Assembly: GCF_013394775.1 (NCBI RefSeq)
Contig: NZ_JABXYT010000001.1
Location: 1,918,501-1,982,500 of the forward strand
DNA: 64,000 nt
Origin: Oribacterium sp. oral taxon 102
GTDB lineage: Bacteria; Bacillota; Clostridia; Lachnospirales; Lachnospiraceae
Direction of reading: 5' to 3'
Part shown: one piece after another, positions 49,797 through 58,385 of the stretch
Numbering within the stretch: position 1 is the first letter of the stretch
Layout: each line of letters starts with the position of its first letter
Program-made: the position numbers and the translations under genes
The notes under the pieces: model-generated
What the model saw: the letters and a program-made list of their open reading frames with translations, nothing else
What the model was told of the DNA's origin: nothing
Database searches by the model: none

Positions 49797-50210
49797 CTAT
49801 TTTACAGGAGAAATTTCAATCCTGAGTTCACAGTCCATAATGCTGCTTCCGTACTGGAAGACCTCGTAGCGAAGCTCTATCACAGAGCGCTCCGTCTCCT
49901 CCTCCGGCACGAAGAGGAGCAGCCGCTTCGTATCAAAGGAGAGCTCCAGCTCTCCCACCGGTGTCTCATAAAGCACCGTATGCCTCCGTCCCTCCTGATA
50001 GAAGAGCTGCCCCTTCTCCTGCCAATTCCGCACCACGCTCACGGAAGCCCTCACGCTGTCAATCCGCATCTCATGATGTATACCGTCCAGAAGATAGGTC
50101 ACAAGCAGCACCCCGCCCTCTCTCCGAACGATGCCTCTCGCACTGTGGACAAGCTCCTCTGTCTTCCCGTCTACCCGCTGGAGCGTCCGCAGTCTGATCT
50201 CCGCCTTCAT
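49797..50210 (-). CDS. DUF1934 family beta-barrel protein (YwiB-like)
   Basis: 137 residues. Conserved pattern: 'LLVTYLLDGIHHEMRI', 'VSVVRNWQEKGQLFYQEG', 'YETPVGELELSFDTKRLLL', 'VIELRYEVFQYG'. The family forms a small lipocalin-like barrel of unknown function, common in Bacilli and Clostridia. Its ATG directly follows the ddl stop (TGA-ATG), so translation is coupled. Confidence 0.82.
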   Translation of the reverse strand: MKAEIRLRTLQRVDGKTEELVHSARGIVRREGGVLLVTYLLDGIHHEMRIDSVRASVSVVRNWQEKGQLFYQEGRRHTVLYETPVGELELSFDTKRLLLFVPEEETERSVIELRYEVFQYGSSIMDCELRIEISPVK

Positions 50211-51290
50211 TCAGTTCTCCCCGAAGCCCGGTCTGCCAACTGCCGCGTCCAGAAGCTTCTGTACGAGCACCCGCTTCGAAATGCCCTCCGCTTCCCAGAG
50301 CATCGGATACATCGAAATCGCCGTGAAGCCCGGAAGCGTATTGATCTCATTGAAGACGGGTCCCTCCTCTGTCAGGAAGAAGTCTACCCGGGACAGCCCG
50401 TAGCCGTCTACCGCCGCAAATACCGCCTTTGCCGCCTCACGAATCTTCTCCCTGTCCTCCTCTGCCATTAGCGGATGTACATCCGTCTCGGACTGTGGGT
50501 TATTGTACTTCGCGTCATAGTCATAGAAGTCCGCCGCCGCCTTGATCTCTCCGACCCCGCTCGCCTCGATCCGGAGATCCTGTCCGCGGAAAACCGCGCA
50601 CTCCACCTCTCTTCCATAGATGGTTTCCTCGATCAAAACCTTACGATCCACGCGGTACGCCCTCCGAATCGCTTCCCGGAGCTCCTCTCTGTCATGCGCC
50701 TTCGTGACCCCGCAGGAGGAGCCCGCATTGCTCGGCTTCACGAAGACCGGGTAGGAAAACGCCGCCTCCACCCGCGCGACATTTTCCTCTTCCTGCTCGA
50801 TCTCCGCCCCGACAACAGAAACATAGCGCGCCTGCCGCACGCCGAGCTCCCGGAGCGGCTTCTCCGCGACAAGCTTGGTATAGAGCTTGTCCATGGAAAC
50901 CGCGGAGGCAAGCACACCACAGCCCACATACGGAATTCGGGCAAGCTCGAAGAGTCCCTGTATCGTGCCGTCCTCTCCGTTCTTGCCGTGCAGTGCGGGG
51001 AAGATCACGTCGATCCGCCGCAATCTGCTGCAGCCCTCCTCCTCGATCCAGAGCGCGCGAAGCCCGCTGTCCGGAAGCAGACAGGCACGAGTCTTCGAAT
51101 GCAGCCACACGCCGCTCTCGATCTCCGAGAGGCTCCTCACCAGAAGCCACTCCCCTGCCTTCGTGATCCCCACAAGGAGGATCTCATAGCGCTCTGTATC
51201 AATATTCTTCACGATATTCACCACGGATCTGCAGGAGACCTCATGTTCTGTGGAATTCCCGCCGAAAATCGCCAGCACCGTCTGTTTCAT
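50211..51290 (-). CDS. ddl: D-alanine--D-alanine ligase
   Basis: 359 residues from the ATG at 51290 (AAAGGTGAG upstream). 'TVLAIFGGNSTEHEVSCRSV' opens the N-domain; the ATP-grasp region has 'FVKPSNAGSSCGVTKAHDRE' and the C-terminal 'DFFLTEEGPVFNEINTLPGF'. The length and the long central insertion fit the VanA/Ddl family; the residue set cannot by eye separate D-Ala-D-Ala from D-Ala-D-Lac ligase, and no vanH or vanX is nearby. It supplies the dipeptide for cell-wall precursors. Confidence 0.93.
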   Translation of the reverse strand: MKQTVLAIFGGNSTEHEVSCRSVVNIVKNIDTERYEILLVGITKAGEWLLVRSLSEIESGVWLHSKTRACLLPDSGLRALWIEEEGCSRLRRIDVIFPALHGKNGEDGTIQGLFELARIPYVGCGVLASAVSMDKLYTKLVAEKPLRELGVRQARYVSVVGAEIEQEEENVARVEAAFSYPVFVKPSNAGSSCGVTKAHDREELREAIRRAYRVDRKVLIEETIYGREVECAVFRGQDLRIEASGVGEIKAAADFYDYDAKYNNPQSETDVHPLMAEEDREKIREAAKAVFAAVDGYGLSRVDFFLTEEGPVFNEINTLPGFTAISMYPMLWEAEGISKRVLVQKLLDAAVGRPGFGEN

Positions 51291-51361
51291 TTTCTCACCT
51301 TTCCCCCGGGTTTCAGGCAGCATGAGAAGCGCCCCGAAGCAGAGCCTCGAGGCGGTCCCAG

Positions 51362-51634
51362 TTAAGCATTTGGCTTCTCAATCTGTGCGATCGCAGACTT
51401 CTGCATCGGAATGCGGCAGTTCTTATTGCTCCCGAACTCCACGATCACCGTATCCTCTGTGATATCGATGATTACCCCATAGAAGCCGGAGCTCGTCAGA
51501 ACGGTATCTCCGACCGCGACGCTCCTAAGCATCTCCTCGTGCTTCTTCTTCTCCTTCTGCTGCGGGCGCATGAACAGGAAATACAATCCCCCCAGCATGA
51601 GCACATACACGACAATAATCCCAATATTCTGCAT
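51362..51634 (-). CDS. yajC: Sec translocon accessory protein YajC
   Basis: 90 residues. One N-terminal helix ('IGIIVVYVLMLGGLYFLF') followed by 'MRPQQKEKKKHEEMLRSVAV' and a small beta domain with 'GDTVLTSSGFYGVI'. It associates with SecDF. It lies between tgt and ddl in the same direction. Confidence 0.95.
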   Translation of the reverse strand: MQNIGIIVVYVLMLGGLYFLFMRPQQKEKKKHEEMLRSVAVGDTVLTSSGFYGVIIDITEDTVIVEFGSNKNCRIPMQKSAIAQIEKPNA

Positions 51635-51719
51635 AGAACCCTCCTCGATCTGTCTGATTACTTTGTGAAGTTTATCACATTAGACGCCGGATTTCCAGTG
51701 CTTCCGGAAGATATTCCTA

Positions 51720-52895
51720 TCACAGCCGCTCCTCTGCACGGAGCGCGCGAAGCGCCTCCGTCTTCCATCTGTCCCAGCTCCCATCTCGGATGTGCGCGCG
51801 GATCTCCTCCATCAGATGATTGTAGAAATAGAGGTTATGCAGTACGCAGAGACGCATCCCGAGAATCTCCTTCGCCTTCAGGAGATGACGGATATAAGCT
51901 CTGGAGTAGCCGCCGGAGACGCTTCCGTCCGGACGGCGAAGCCCTGCGCAGGCGGGACAGCCGCAGCCCTCCTCGATCGGCCCATGCCAGAGCGCATGCT
52001 TCTGGTTGAAGAGGTTCAGCTTCCCGCTGTGCGTATAGACATGTCCATGTCTGCCGTTCCGGGACGGATAGACGCAGTCGAAGAAATCGATACCGCGATC
52101 CACCGCCTCAATGATGTTCGCCGGTGTCCCGACCCCCATCAGGTAAGTGGGCTTTTTTCGCGGAAGATGCGGTACAACCGCATCCAGTATCCGATACATC
52201 TCCTCATGCGACTCCCCGACCGCGAGTCCGCCGACCGCATATCCGTCCAGCTCCAGTGCGGAGATCTCCTCCGCATGGCGGATCCGCACATCCTCGAGTA
52301 TGCCGCCCTGATTGATGCCGAAGAGCAGCTGCTGCCGGTTCACCGTGTCCGGAAGCGAGTTCAGATGCCGAAGCTCTGTCTGGCAGCGTCTCAGCCAGCG
52401 AGTCGTCCGCTCGACGGAGGGAACGATATAGTCCCGATCTGCCAATGCCGGCGGGCACTCATCGAACGCCATCGCGATCGTCGAGCCCAGATTCGATTGA
52501 ATCCGCATCGATTCCTCAGGCCCCATGAAAATCCTCTGTCCATCGATGTGCGAGCGGAAGGTCACGCCCTCTTCCCGGATCTTCCTGCCGGTTCCTGCCA
52601 GACTGAAAACCTGAAAGCCGCCGGAGTCCGTAAGGATCGGACGATTCCAGTTCATGAAGCGATGCAGCCCGCCGAACTCGCGGATCAGCCTGTCTCCCGT
52701 CCGCACATGAAGATGGTAGGTATTGGACAGCTCTACCTGCGTCCGGATCTGATAGAGGTCATCCGTAGAGACGCCGCCCTTAATCGCCGCTGCCGTCCCG
52801 ACATTCATGAAGACCGGCGTCTCGATACTGCCGTGCACCGTCTCCATGTGCGCCGACTTCGCCCGTCCCGCTTCGGCAACAATTTCGTATTTCAT
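51720..52895 (-). CDS. tgt: Queuine/preQ1 tRNA-ribosyltransferase
   Basis: 391 residues. 'PILTDSGGFQVFSLAGTGRK' contains one catalytic Asp; 'YLMGVGTPANIIEAVDRGID' and 'FDCVYPSRNGRHG' the nucleophile region; zinc ligands are in 'GCGCPACAG' and the later 'YSRAYIRHLL'. It exchanges guanine 34 for preQ1 in GUN tRNAs, the step before QueA. ATG with AGGAGAAGAG upstream. Confidence 0.96.
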   Translation of the reverse strand: MKYEIVAEAGRAKSAHMETVHGSIETPVFMNVGTAAAIKGGVSTDDLYQIRTQVELSNTYHLHVRTGDRLIREFGGLHRFMNWNRPILTDSGGFQVFSLAGTGRKIREEGVTFRSHIDGQRIFMGPEESMRIQSNLGSTIAMAFDECPPALADRDYIVPSVERTTRWLRRCQTELRHLNSLPDTVNRQQLLFGINQGGILEDVRIRHAEEISALELDGYAVGGLAVGESHEEMYRILDAVVPHLPRKKPTYLMGVGTPANIIEAVDRGIDFFDCVYPSRNGRHGHVYTHSGKLNLFNQKHALWHGPIEEGCGCPACAGLRRPDGSVSGGYSRAYIRHLLKAKEILGMRLCVLHNLYFYNHLMEEIRAHIRDGSWDRWKTEALRALRAEERL

Positions 52896-52990
52896 TCTCT
52901 TCTCCTGTCAAGGCTTCCCGGGGCATCCGTATCCGATCCTGCACTGCCCTGCTGCGCAGGCATTCAGGCAGGCTGTCCGCCTGTCAAAAA

Positions 52991-53019
52991 GGCATGCCGC
53001 CCGTTCTCCGGACGGCATG
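52991..53019 (-). terminator. Terminator after secDF
   Basis: CATGCCG-CCCG / CGGACGGCATG with one mismatch and a TTCT loop, followed on the minus strand by CCTTTTTGAC. Lies between secDF and tgt. Confidence 0.65.
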
Positions 53020-53024
53020 TACAT

Positions 53025-55190
53025 TTACTGCTTTTTCTTCGCCGGGGACTTCGCCGCCGCCTTTTTTGCGGCGCTTCTTTTCCCGGCAAGCTGTACGAGA
53101 TCATACCAGAGCGGCCCCGCAATGAATACGGAGGACCATGCTCCGGAAATAATGCCCACCATCAGCGGGAGCGTGAAGTCCCGGATGGAGCTCACGCCGA
53201 AGAGATAGAGCATCAGCACTGTTGCAAAGGTCGTGAGCGAGGTATTGACAGAGCGGGTCAGTGTCGTCGAAACGGCATCATTGACCGCGAGCTTCAGATC
53301 CCTCCGCCCGTTCGGCTTCGCAAGATTCTCACGTATCCGATCGAATATGACGATGGTCGCATTGATCGAATAGCCGACGATTGTCAGGATGCAGGCAATG
53401 AAGGTAGAGCCGACCGCCCAGCGAAGCGCCGCATAAAACGCGACCGTCACCAATACGTCATGGCAAAGGGCAAAGACGGACGCCCCTGCAAACTTGAGAT
53501 CCTTGAAGCGAATCCAGATATACAGAAGCATGAATACCATCGAGAGCAGCAGCGCCCAAACAGCATCCTTCTTCATTTCCGCGGAAACCGCACCGGAGAT
53601 ATTCTCCGTCGTGATCTTCTCCGCATCCACCGAGAACCTGTCCACCAGCTTCTGGTAGAGCGCCGTCCGTTCCTCCGTCGTCATCGTACGGGTCTTAATG
53701 ATGACCTCGTTGGTGCCCGCCACCTTGGATGCCTGCGTGGAGGAATCTCCGCCGGTCACCTCTGTGAAGACCGGAATGACGTCGCTGTCGATCGCGGCCA
53801 TCGGCATATCTTCATTGAAGGTGATATTCGTGCTGGAACCGCCCTGAAAATCAAGATCAAAGTTGAATACGCTTCCGATTCTCTGCCGGTTCATGCCCAT
53901 GAACACAAAGCCGCCGAGAATAACGATCGCGGAGATCGTATACGCGAGCTTACGGAATGCAATGAAGTCAAAGACCCTGCTCTTGCCCTTGCTGCCGTAG
54001 AAAAGCGGCTTGTCCGCGCCCATCGCGAAGAAAGCGTTCATGATGCCGCGGGTCACAAAGAGCGCGGTAATCAGAGAAATCACGATACCGATCGCCAGCG
54101 TCGAGGCGAAGCCCTTGACGGTGCCGGAGCCTCTTATGTAGAGCACCGCCGCTGCAATCAGGGTCGTGATATTTCCGTCCAGAATCGCGGAGAGCGCCTT
54201 ACTGTAGCCCGCCTTAACCGCATCCTCTACATTGCTGCCGAGACCGATCTCCTCCTTGATGCGAGTGAAGATGATGACGTTCGCATCCACTGCCATTCCG
54301 ATAGAGAGGATAATACCGGCAATCCCCGGTAGCGTCAGCGTGATCTCAAACGCCTGCAGCAGCACGAGCTCCAGCCCGATATAGAGCAGCAGCGCAATTG
54401 ACGCCGCAAGCCCCGGAAGCCGGTATAGCAGCAGCATAAAAAGCATTACCAACGCGATACCGACCGCCGCAGCCTTTAAGGAGGTCGAGATCGCCTCCTG
54501 GCCGAGGGTCGCTCCGATTACATTGGAACGGAGCTCCGTGAGCTGTACCGGCAGCGCGCCGATACGGATTGTAGATGCGATCGTCGTCGCCTCCTCATAG
54601 CCCTGAATCCCGGTGATGCTCGCCTCGCCTCCGGTGATCACCGCCTGTACAGTCGGTGCGGAAACCAGCTGGTTGTTGTATACGATATAGATCGGCTTGC
54701 CGAGATTCGCCTCTGTTGCGGAGGCGAACTTCGCGGCTCCCGCCTCTGTAAAGGTCAGCGAGATGGAATACTCCTTCGTGCCATTCCCATTCGACATCCG
54801 CGGCTGCGCGTTCTTCACATCGTCACCGGTCAGAAGCACGGTTCCCGCGCTGTCCATAAACTGAAGCGTGCCCGGCTCCCCGAGCTCGGCGAGAATCTTA
54901 TTCGCGTCCGTCACGCCCGGAATGTCGATATTGATCCGGTTTGCGCCCTCCTGATAGACCTGCGCCTCCGTGGAATAGCTCTGCGCCTTCAGCTGGAGCT
55001 TATACACCGTATCCGACATCTGCTCGTTGGTAGGGTTCTCCTCCACCGTCTGATAGGTGATGGATACGCCGCCGTTCAGGTCGAGGCCCAGCTTGATGTC
55101 CTTCGCCCCGCGATAGCCGAGCAGGCAGAAGCCTGCGGTGACCGCCAGCAGGACGAGCAGCCCCAGAAGCCCTTTTACTTTCCTGTTCAT
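53025..55190 (-). CDS. secDF: Fused protein translocase SecDF
   Basis: 721 residues with SecD (1-~415) and SecF (~420-700) in one chain. SecD: first helix, 'DIKLGLDLNGGVSITYQTVE', then five helices with 'GMAVDANVIIFTRIKEEIGL'. SecF: 'FDLDFQGGSSTNITFNEDMP', then 'GYSINATIVIFDRIRENLAK'. A Lys/Ala tail ends the protein. It uses the proton-motive force to complete secretion. A promoter lies at 55254-55282. The separate SecD/SecF pair of other phyla is fused here as in Bacillus. Confidence 0.96.
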   Translation of the reverse strand: MNRKVKGLLGLLVLLAVTAGFCLLGYRGAKDIKLGLDLNGGVSITYQTVEENPTNEQMSDTVYKLQLKAQSYSTEAQVYQEGANRINIDIPGVTDANKILAELGEPGTLQFMDSAGTVLLTGDDVKNAQPRMSNGNGTKEYSISLTFTEAGAAKFASATEANLGKPIYIVYNNQLVSAPTVQAVITGGEASITGIQGYEEATTIASTIRIGALPVQLTELRSNVIGATLGQEAISTSLKAAAVGIALVMLFMLLLYRLPGLAASIALLLYIGLELVLLQAFEITLTLPGIAGIILSIGMAVDANVIIFTRIKEEIGLGSNVEDAVKAGYSKALSAILDGNITTLIAAAVLYIRGSGTVKGFASTLAIGIVISLITALFVTRGIMNAFFAMGADKPLFYGSKGKSRVFDFIAFRKLAYTISAIVILGGFVFMGMNRQRIGSVFNFDLDFQGGSSTNITFNEDMPMAAIDSDVIPVFTEVTGGDSSTQASKVAGTNEVIIKTRTMTTEERTALYQKLVDRFSVDAEKITTENISGAVSAEMKKDAVWALLLSMVFMLLYIWIRFKDLKFAGASVFALCHDVLVTVAFYAALRWAVGSTFIACILTIVGYSINATIVIFDRIRENLAKPNGRRDLKLAVNDAVSTTLTRSVNTSLTTFATVLMLYLFGVSSIRDFTLPLMVGIISGAWSSVFIAGPLWYDLVQLAGKRSAAKKAAAKSPAKKKQ

Positions 55191-55253
55191 CTCATACTTC
55201 CTTTTTCTCTGAATTCTGTGCCGCTCTCAGAGCATAAAGCACAGGCGCATAGT

Positions 55254-55282
55254 ATTTTAGCATAGCCGTCCAAAGGATACAA
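55254..55282 (-). promoter_or_regulatory. Sigma70 promoter for secDF
   Basis: -35 TTGTAT (55277-55282), 17-nt spacer ending TGC, -10 TAAAAT (55254-55259), giving an extended -10. It lies just after the lspA stop and about 65 nt before the secDF ATG. Confidence 0.55.
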
Positions 55283-55291
55283 GGGAAAGCC

Positions 55292-55849
55292 CTACGCTTC
55301 TCCATGATCCTCTCCGCGGAGAAGCGACAGAAGCGTGCCGAGCAGGTAGACCGCCATACCGCCCGTAATGGCGATATCTCCGAGATTCACAATAGACTTC
55401 TTCAGCGCGCCGACACGAATATGCAGGTAGTCTGTCACGAAGCCGTGTGCAATGCGGTCATAGGTATTGGAGATCGCTCCGCCGAGAAGGAGCATAGCGC
55501 CCAGCTTCTCGATCCGATGCTTCCGCGGGAATACCATGCAGTAGGCCTGCATGACCCCTGCCAGAAATGCAGTCAGTCCGAAAGAGAAGAGGCGCACAAA
55601 CTCCGGAAAGTGCTCCAGCCGCCCCTGGGAGAAGCCCCTGTTATGTGCGCGGACAATACCGACCCTGCCCCTGCCGAGAGGGAGCTCCCGCGGGAAATTC
55701 TCTTCCGGCTCCGCATCGATCGAATGCTTGAAGAGCTGATCCCAGAGAAAGACAACGCTTGCGCCCCCCAGGAGACGGGAAAACTCTCCGGCGCAGCTGA
55801 AAACCAGGCGAAGCGCCGCCAGCGTCCGTATCCATTGCTTCCATTTCAT
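55292..55849 (-). CDS. lspA: Signal peptidase II-like lipoprotein peptidase
   Basis: 185 residues, four hydrophobic helices. 'VFLWDQLFKHSI' at 33-44 matches the LDQxxK motif; 'HNRGFSQG' at 69-76; catalytic Asps are D131 in 'GGAISNTYDRIAHG' and D158 in 'IVNLGDIAI'. It cleaves prolipoprotein signal peptides in the membrane. The sequence is diverged from E. coli LspA but keeps both aspartates. Its ATG lies one base after the stop of the MocR-type gene, and its ribosome site (AAGGAGAA) is inside that gene. Confidence 0.82.
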   Translation of the reverse strand: MKWKQWIRTLAALRLVFSCAGEFSRLLGGASVVFLWDQLFKHSIDAEPEENFPRELPLGRGRVGIVRAHNRGFSQGRLEHFPEFVRLFSFGLTAFLAGVMQAYCMVFPRKHRIEKLGAMLLLGGAISNTYDRIAHGFVTDYLHIRVGALKKSIVNLGDIAITGGMAVYLLGTLLSLLRGEDHGEA

Positions 55850-55850
55850 A

Positions 55851-56987
55851 CTATTCTCCTTCCCTTCTCTGCCGGCGGCGTCTTCGAACCCGATTGATGT
55901 GCCGCTCGAAATCCCCGTTTCGTATCAGCTCCGCCAGCAGGAACTGTTCAAAAACGGGCACCGTGCAGGAATAAAAATTGATCCGCTCCCGAAGCTCCCT
56001 GAGCAGTGCCTTCGGGAGCAGCAGATATGCCATTCGGAAAGAGGGCGCGATCGTTTTCGTGAAGCTGTTCATATACAGCACCGTATGCTCCGGCTCCAGC
56101 GAGAAAAGCGTGTCCTCCGCCTTGCTGGACATCGAAAACTCGGAATCGAAATCATCCTCCACAAGCAGCGCCCCCCTGGACTCTGCCCAGCGGATGTATT
56201 CCCTCCGCTTCGAGGCGCTCGCCGTGATTCCGCTCGGGAAGCTGTTAAAGGGTGTCACATGGAGCACTCCCGCCCTCGTCCGCTTCAGCTCCTCCGAAAG
56301 TATCCCGTCCTTTCCCAGCGCGAGCCTTTCGCAGACCGCGCCCATACTCCGGTAAATCCGCTCGATCTTCTCATAGGACGGATGCTCCAGTCCATAGATC
56401 CGCTCCCGTCCCAGCATCTGCACGAGCAGACCGTACAAATATTCCGCGCCGGCGCCGATCAGGATCTGCTCCGATGCTACGCTGATGCCGCGGCTGCGGC
56501 GGAGATACTCCGAGATCGCCTCCCGAAGCTCTGTCACGCCGTTGCCCGGAGAGCGCAGACAGATCCGTTCCCCGTACTCGGAAAGCACGCGGCGGATCGT
56601 CTTCGCGAGGATCGTAAATGGGATTCCCTCTGCATTTTCTGTGCTTTCCTCCTCCGGACGCTCCATATCCATACGATCCCATTCCGATCCGCTCTCCGGC
56701 TTTGCCGCCCCGAAGCAGGCAGCTCCGCCGTACTCTGCCACCGGAAAGGAAAAGTCCTCCCGATAACAGACGAAATAGCCGCTCCGTTCCCTTGATTCGA
56801 CATAGCCCTCCTCCAGCAGGAGGTCATAGCTGTGCTCCACAGTAATAACGGAGACAGCATTCTCCGACGCGAGCAGCCGCTTGGACGGAAGCCGCTCCCC
56901 GAAGCGGTAGCGCCCCTCTGTGATATCCTGCCGGAGCCGCCGGTAGATCTCGAGATACCGCGGGAGCCCCTCCCGGTTCTCTGCCAT
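55851..56987 (-). CDS. MocR-type GntR/aminotransferase regulator, C-terminally short
   Basis: 378 residues. Winged-helix GntR domain at about 8-75 ('LRQDITEGRYRFGERLPSKR') and an aminotransferase domain with 'SPGNGVTELREAISEYL', 'LLVEDDFDSEF' and the PLP lysine K311 in 'MNSFTKTIAPSFR'. Complete MocR proteins run 150 or more residues past this lysine; here only 67 follow, ending in an Arg-rich stretch. The small C-terminal domain is therefore missing. It probably binds PLP poorly or acts only as a DNA-binding protein. Its last codons hold the lspA ribosome site. No continuation is found in another frame. Confidence 0.75.
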   Translation of the reverse strand: MAENREGLPRYLEIYRRLRQDITEGRYRFGERLPSKRLLASENAVSVITVEHSYDLLLEEGYVESRERSGYFVCYREDFSFPVAEYGGAACFGAAKPESGSEWDRMDMERPEEESTENAEGIPFTILAKTIRRVLSEYGERICLRSPGNGVTELREAISEYLRRSRGISVASEQILIGAGAEYLYGLLVQMLGRERIYGLEHPSYEKIERIYRSMGAVCERLALGKDGILSEELKRTRAGVLHVTPFNSFPSGITASASKRREYIRWAESRGALLVEDDFDSEFSMSSKAEDTLFSLEPEHTVLYMNSFTKTIAPSFRMAYLLLPKALLRELRERINFYSCTVPVFEQFLLAELIRNGDFERHINRVRRRRRQRREGE

Positions 56988-57113
56988 TGTTTCCTTCCTT
57001 TCCCATGCTCATCCGTCTCTTTTTCAGTATACCATAAAGAAGCCTCCGAATCATTCTTGCGATGTTTACGCATCGCTTCGTGCTCTTGACGGGGGACTTA
57101 TCCAGGTACATTC

Positions 57114-58373
57114 CTAGAACAATACCGTATATGCGGAAAAGGCGGAGGGAACGGGATACCGCTCCCGTATTGCCGCGCGCGGGGCGAAGAAAATCCCGCC
57201 CGCCGTCTCCTCTGCCCCCGATCTTTGAGCAGGGGAGACACGCGGCTTTGAGCGGTTCAGAGCAATCGCCTGTGATTGCTTCTTTCTGTCTGCCCATGCC
57301 GCACTGTCCTCGCACCGCACCTCCCCCTTCCCCGGAGCGCCCAGCGGCGCGAGCTCATCTATGAATACCTCGTAGCCGCTCATATCCCATTCCTTATGCG
57401 TGAAGATATGCCTTGCCGGGGGGAGCCGCCGCAGGCGGAGCGGAGCGATCCCCAGCCCCGAAAGGTACTGCAGGGCTTCCGTCTCCGTCAGCGTTCCCTC
57501 CGTATTCGGGAGCTCATAAAGCCCTGCCAGAAGCCCCCGCGCCGGACGCTTCCGAAGCGCGATTTCCTCTCCCCGCCGGAGCAGAAAGACCGTTCTTTTT
57601 TCGACCCTTCTCGGCTTCTTTTCCTCCTTTACGGGAAAATCCCCCTCCTGACCGAGCCGATGCGCGATGCAAAAAACCGCCAATGGGCAAGCCCCGCACT
57701 TCGGCTGTCCGTTCGGAAGACAGATCATCGCGCCGAGATCCATCATTGCCTGATTGAACGCACCGCAGGGATTCCAGAGCGCATCCTGCAGTATACCGTC
57801 CTCATTCCTGCGCGGCATCCCGCCGCGGCTCTCCGGCGGCATTCTGTCCAAAAAGAAACGGTATGCCGCCTGCCGTCCGCTCCGATCCCGCAGGCTTCCG
57901 GAATAAGCGCTGAGACGGGAAAAGCAGCGCAGCAGATTCCCGTCTATCGCCGGAATCCGCTCTCCGAAGGACATGGATGCGACCGCCGCCGCAGTATAGG
58001 GGCCGATGCCGGCAATCCGAAGGAGCTGCTCCGCGGTATCCGGCATCCTGCCCTGATGCTCTGCCATAAGCTGCCCCGCCGCTCTGTGAAGGTTCCGCAC
58101 GCGGCTGTAATAGCCCAGTCCCTCCCAGAGCTTGAGATAATGATCCTCCTCCGATGCGGCAAGGGATGCGATATCAGGCAGCTCCGCGAGGAATCGCGCA
58201 TAATAGGACTTCACCGCCTCCACCCGCGTCTGCTGCAGCATGATCTCCGAGATCCAGACATGATAAGGTGTCGGATCCTCCCGCCACGGCAGGATACGGC
58301 GGTTCTCCTGATACCAGCGAAGCAGCACATCGGAGAAAATCAGCTCCTGTTTCACTTTACATGTTTTTTTCAT
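57114..58373 (-). CDS. mutY: A/G-specific adenine glycosylase MutY
   Basis: 419 residues from the ATG at 58373 (a TTG 9 nt upstream is the alternative). 'PYHVWISEIMLQQTRVEAV' holds the catalytic Glu; 'RIAGIGPYTAAAVASMSF' is the helix-hairpin-helix and 'PAIDGNLLRCFSRL' the catalytic Asp. The Fe-S cluster ligands are C...C..C.....C in 'CLPNGQPKCGACPLAVFC'. The C-terminal NUDIX-like domain includes 'HIFTHKEWDMSGY'. An Arg/Gln/Ser-rich insert before the last 30 residues is atypical. It removes adenine opposite 8-oxoguanine. Confidence 0.95.
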   Translation of the reverse strand: MKKTCKVKQELIFSDVLLRWYQENRRILPWREDPTPYHVWISEIMLQQTRVEAVKSYYARFLAELPDIASLAASEEDHYLKLWEGLGYYSRVRNLHRAAGQLMAEHQGRMPDTAEQLLRIAGIGPYTAAAVASMSFGERIPAIDGNLLRCFSRLSAYSGSLRDRSGRQAAYRFFLDRMPPESRGGMPRRNEDGILQDALWNPCGAFNQAMMDLGAMICLPNGQPKCGACPLAVFCIAHRLGQEGDFPVKEEKKPRRVEKRTVFLLRRGEEIALRKRPARGLLAGLYELPNTEGTLTETEALQYLSGLGIAPLRLRRLPPARHIFTHKEWDMSGYEVFIDELAPLGAPGKGEVRCEDSAAWADRKKQSQAIALNRSKPRVSPAQRSGAEETAGGIFFAPRAAIRERYPVPSAFSAYTVLF

Positions 58374-58385
58374 CTGCACCAAATC

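Noticed and set aside
50211..51290. A vancomycin-type D-Ala-D-Lac ligase
   Set aside because: No vanH, vanX or vanRS genes nearby, and the operon with DUF1934 and yajC/tgt fits a housekeeping ddl.
55641..55850. A frameshift as the cause of the short MocR protein
   Set aside because: Neither other frame continues the aminotransferase domain; the downstream sequence is a credible lspA with both catalytic aspartates.
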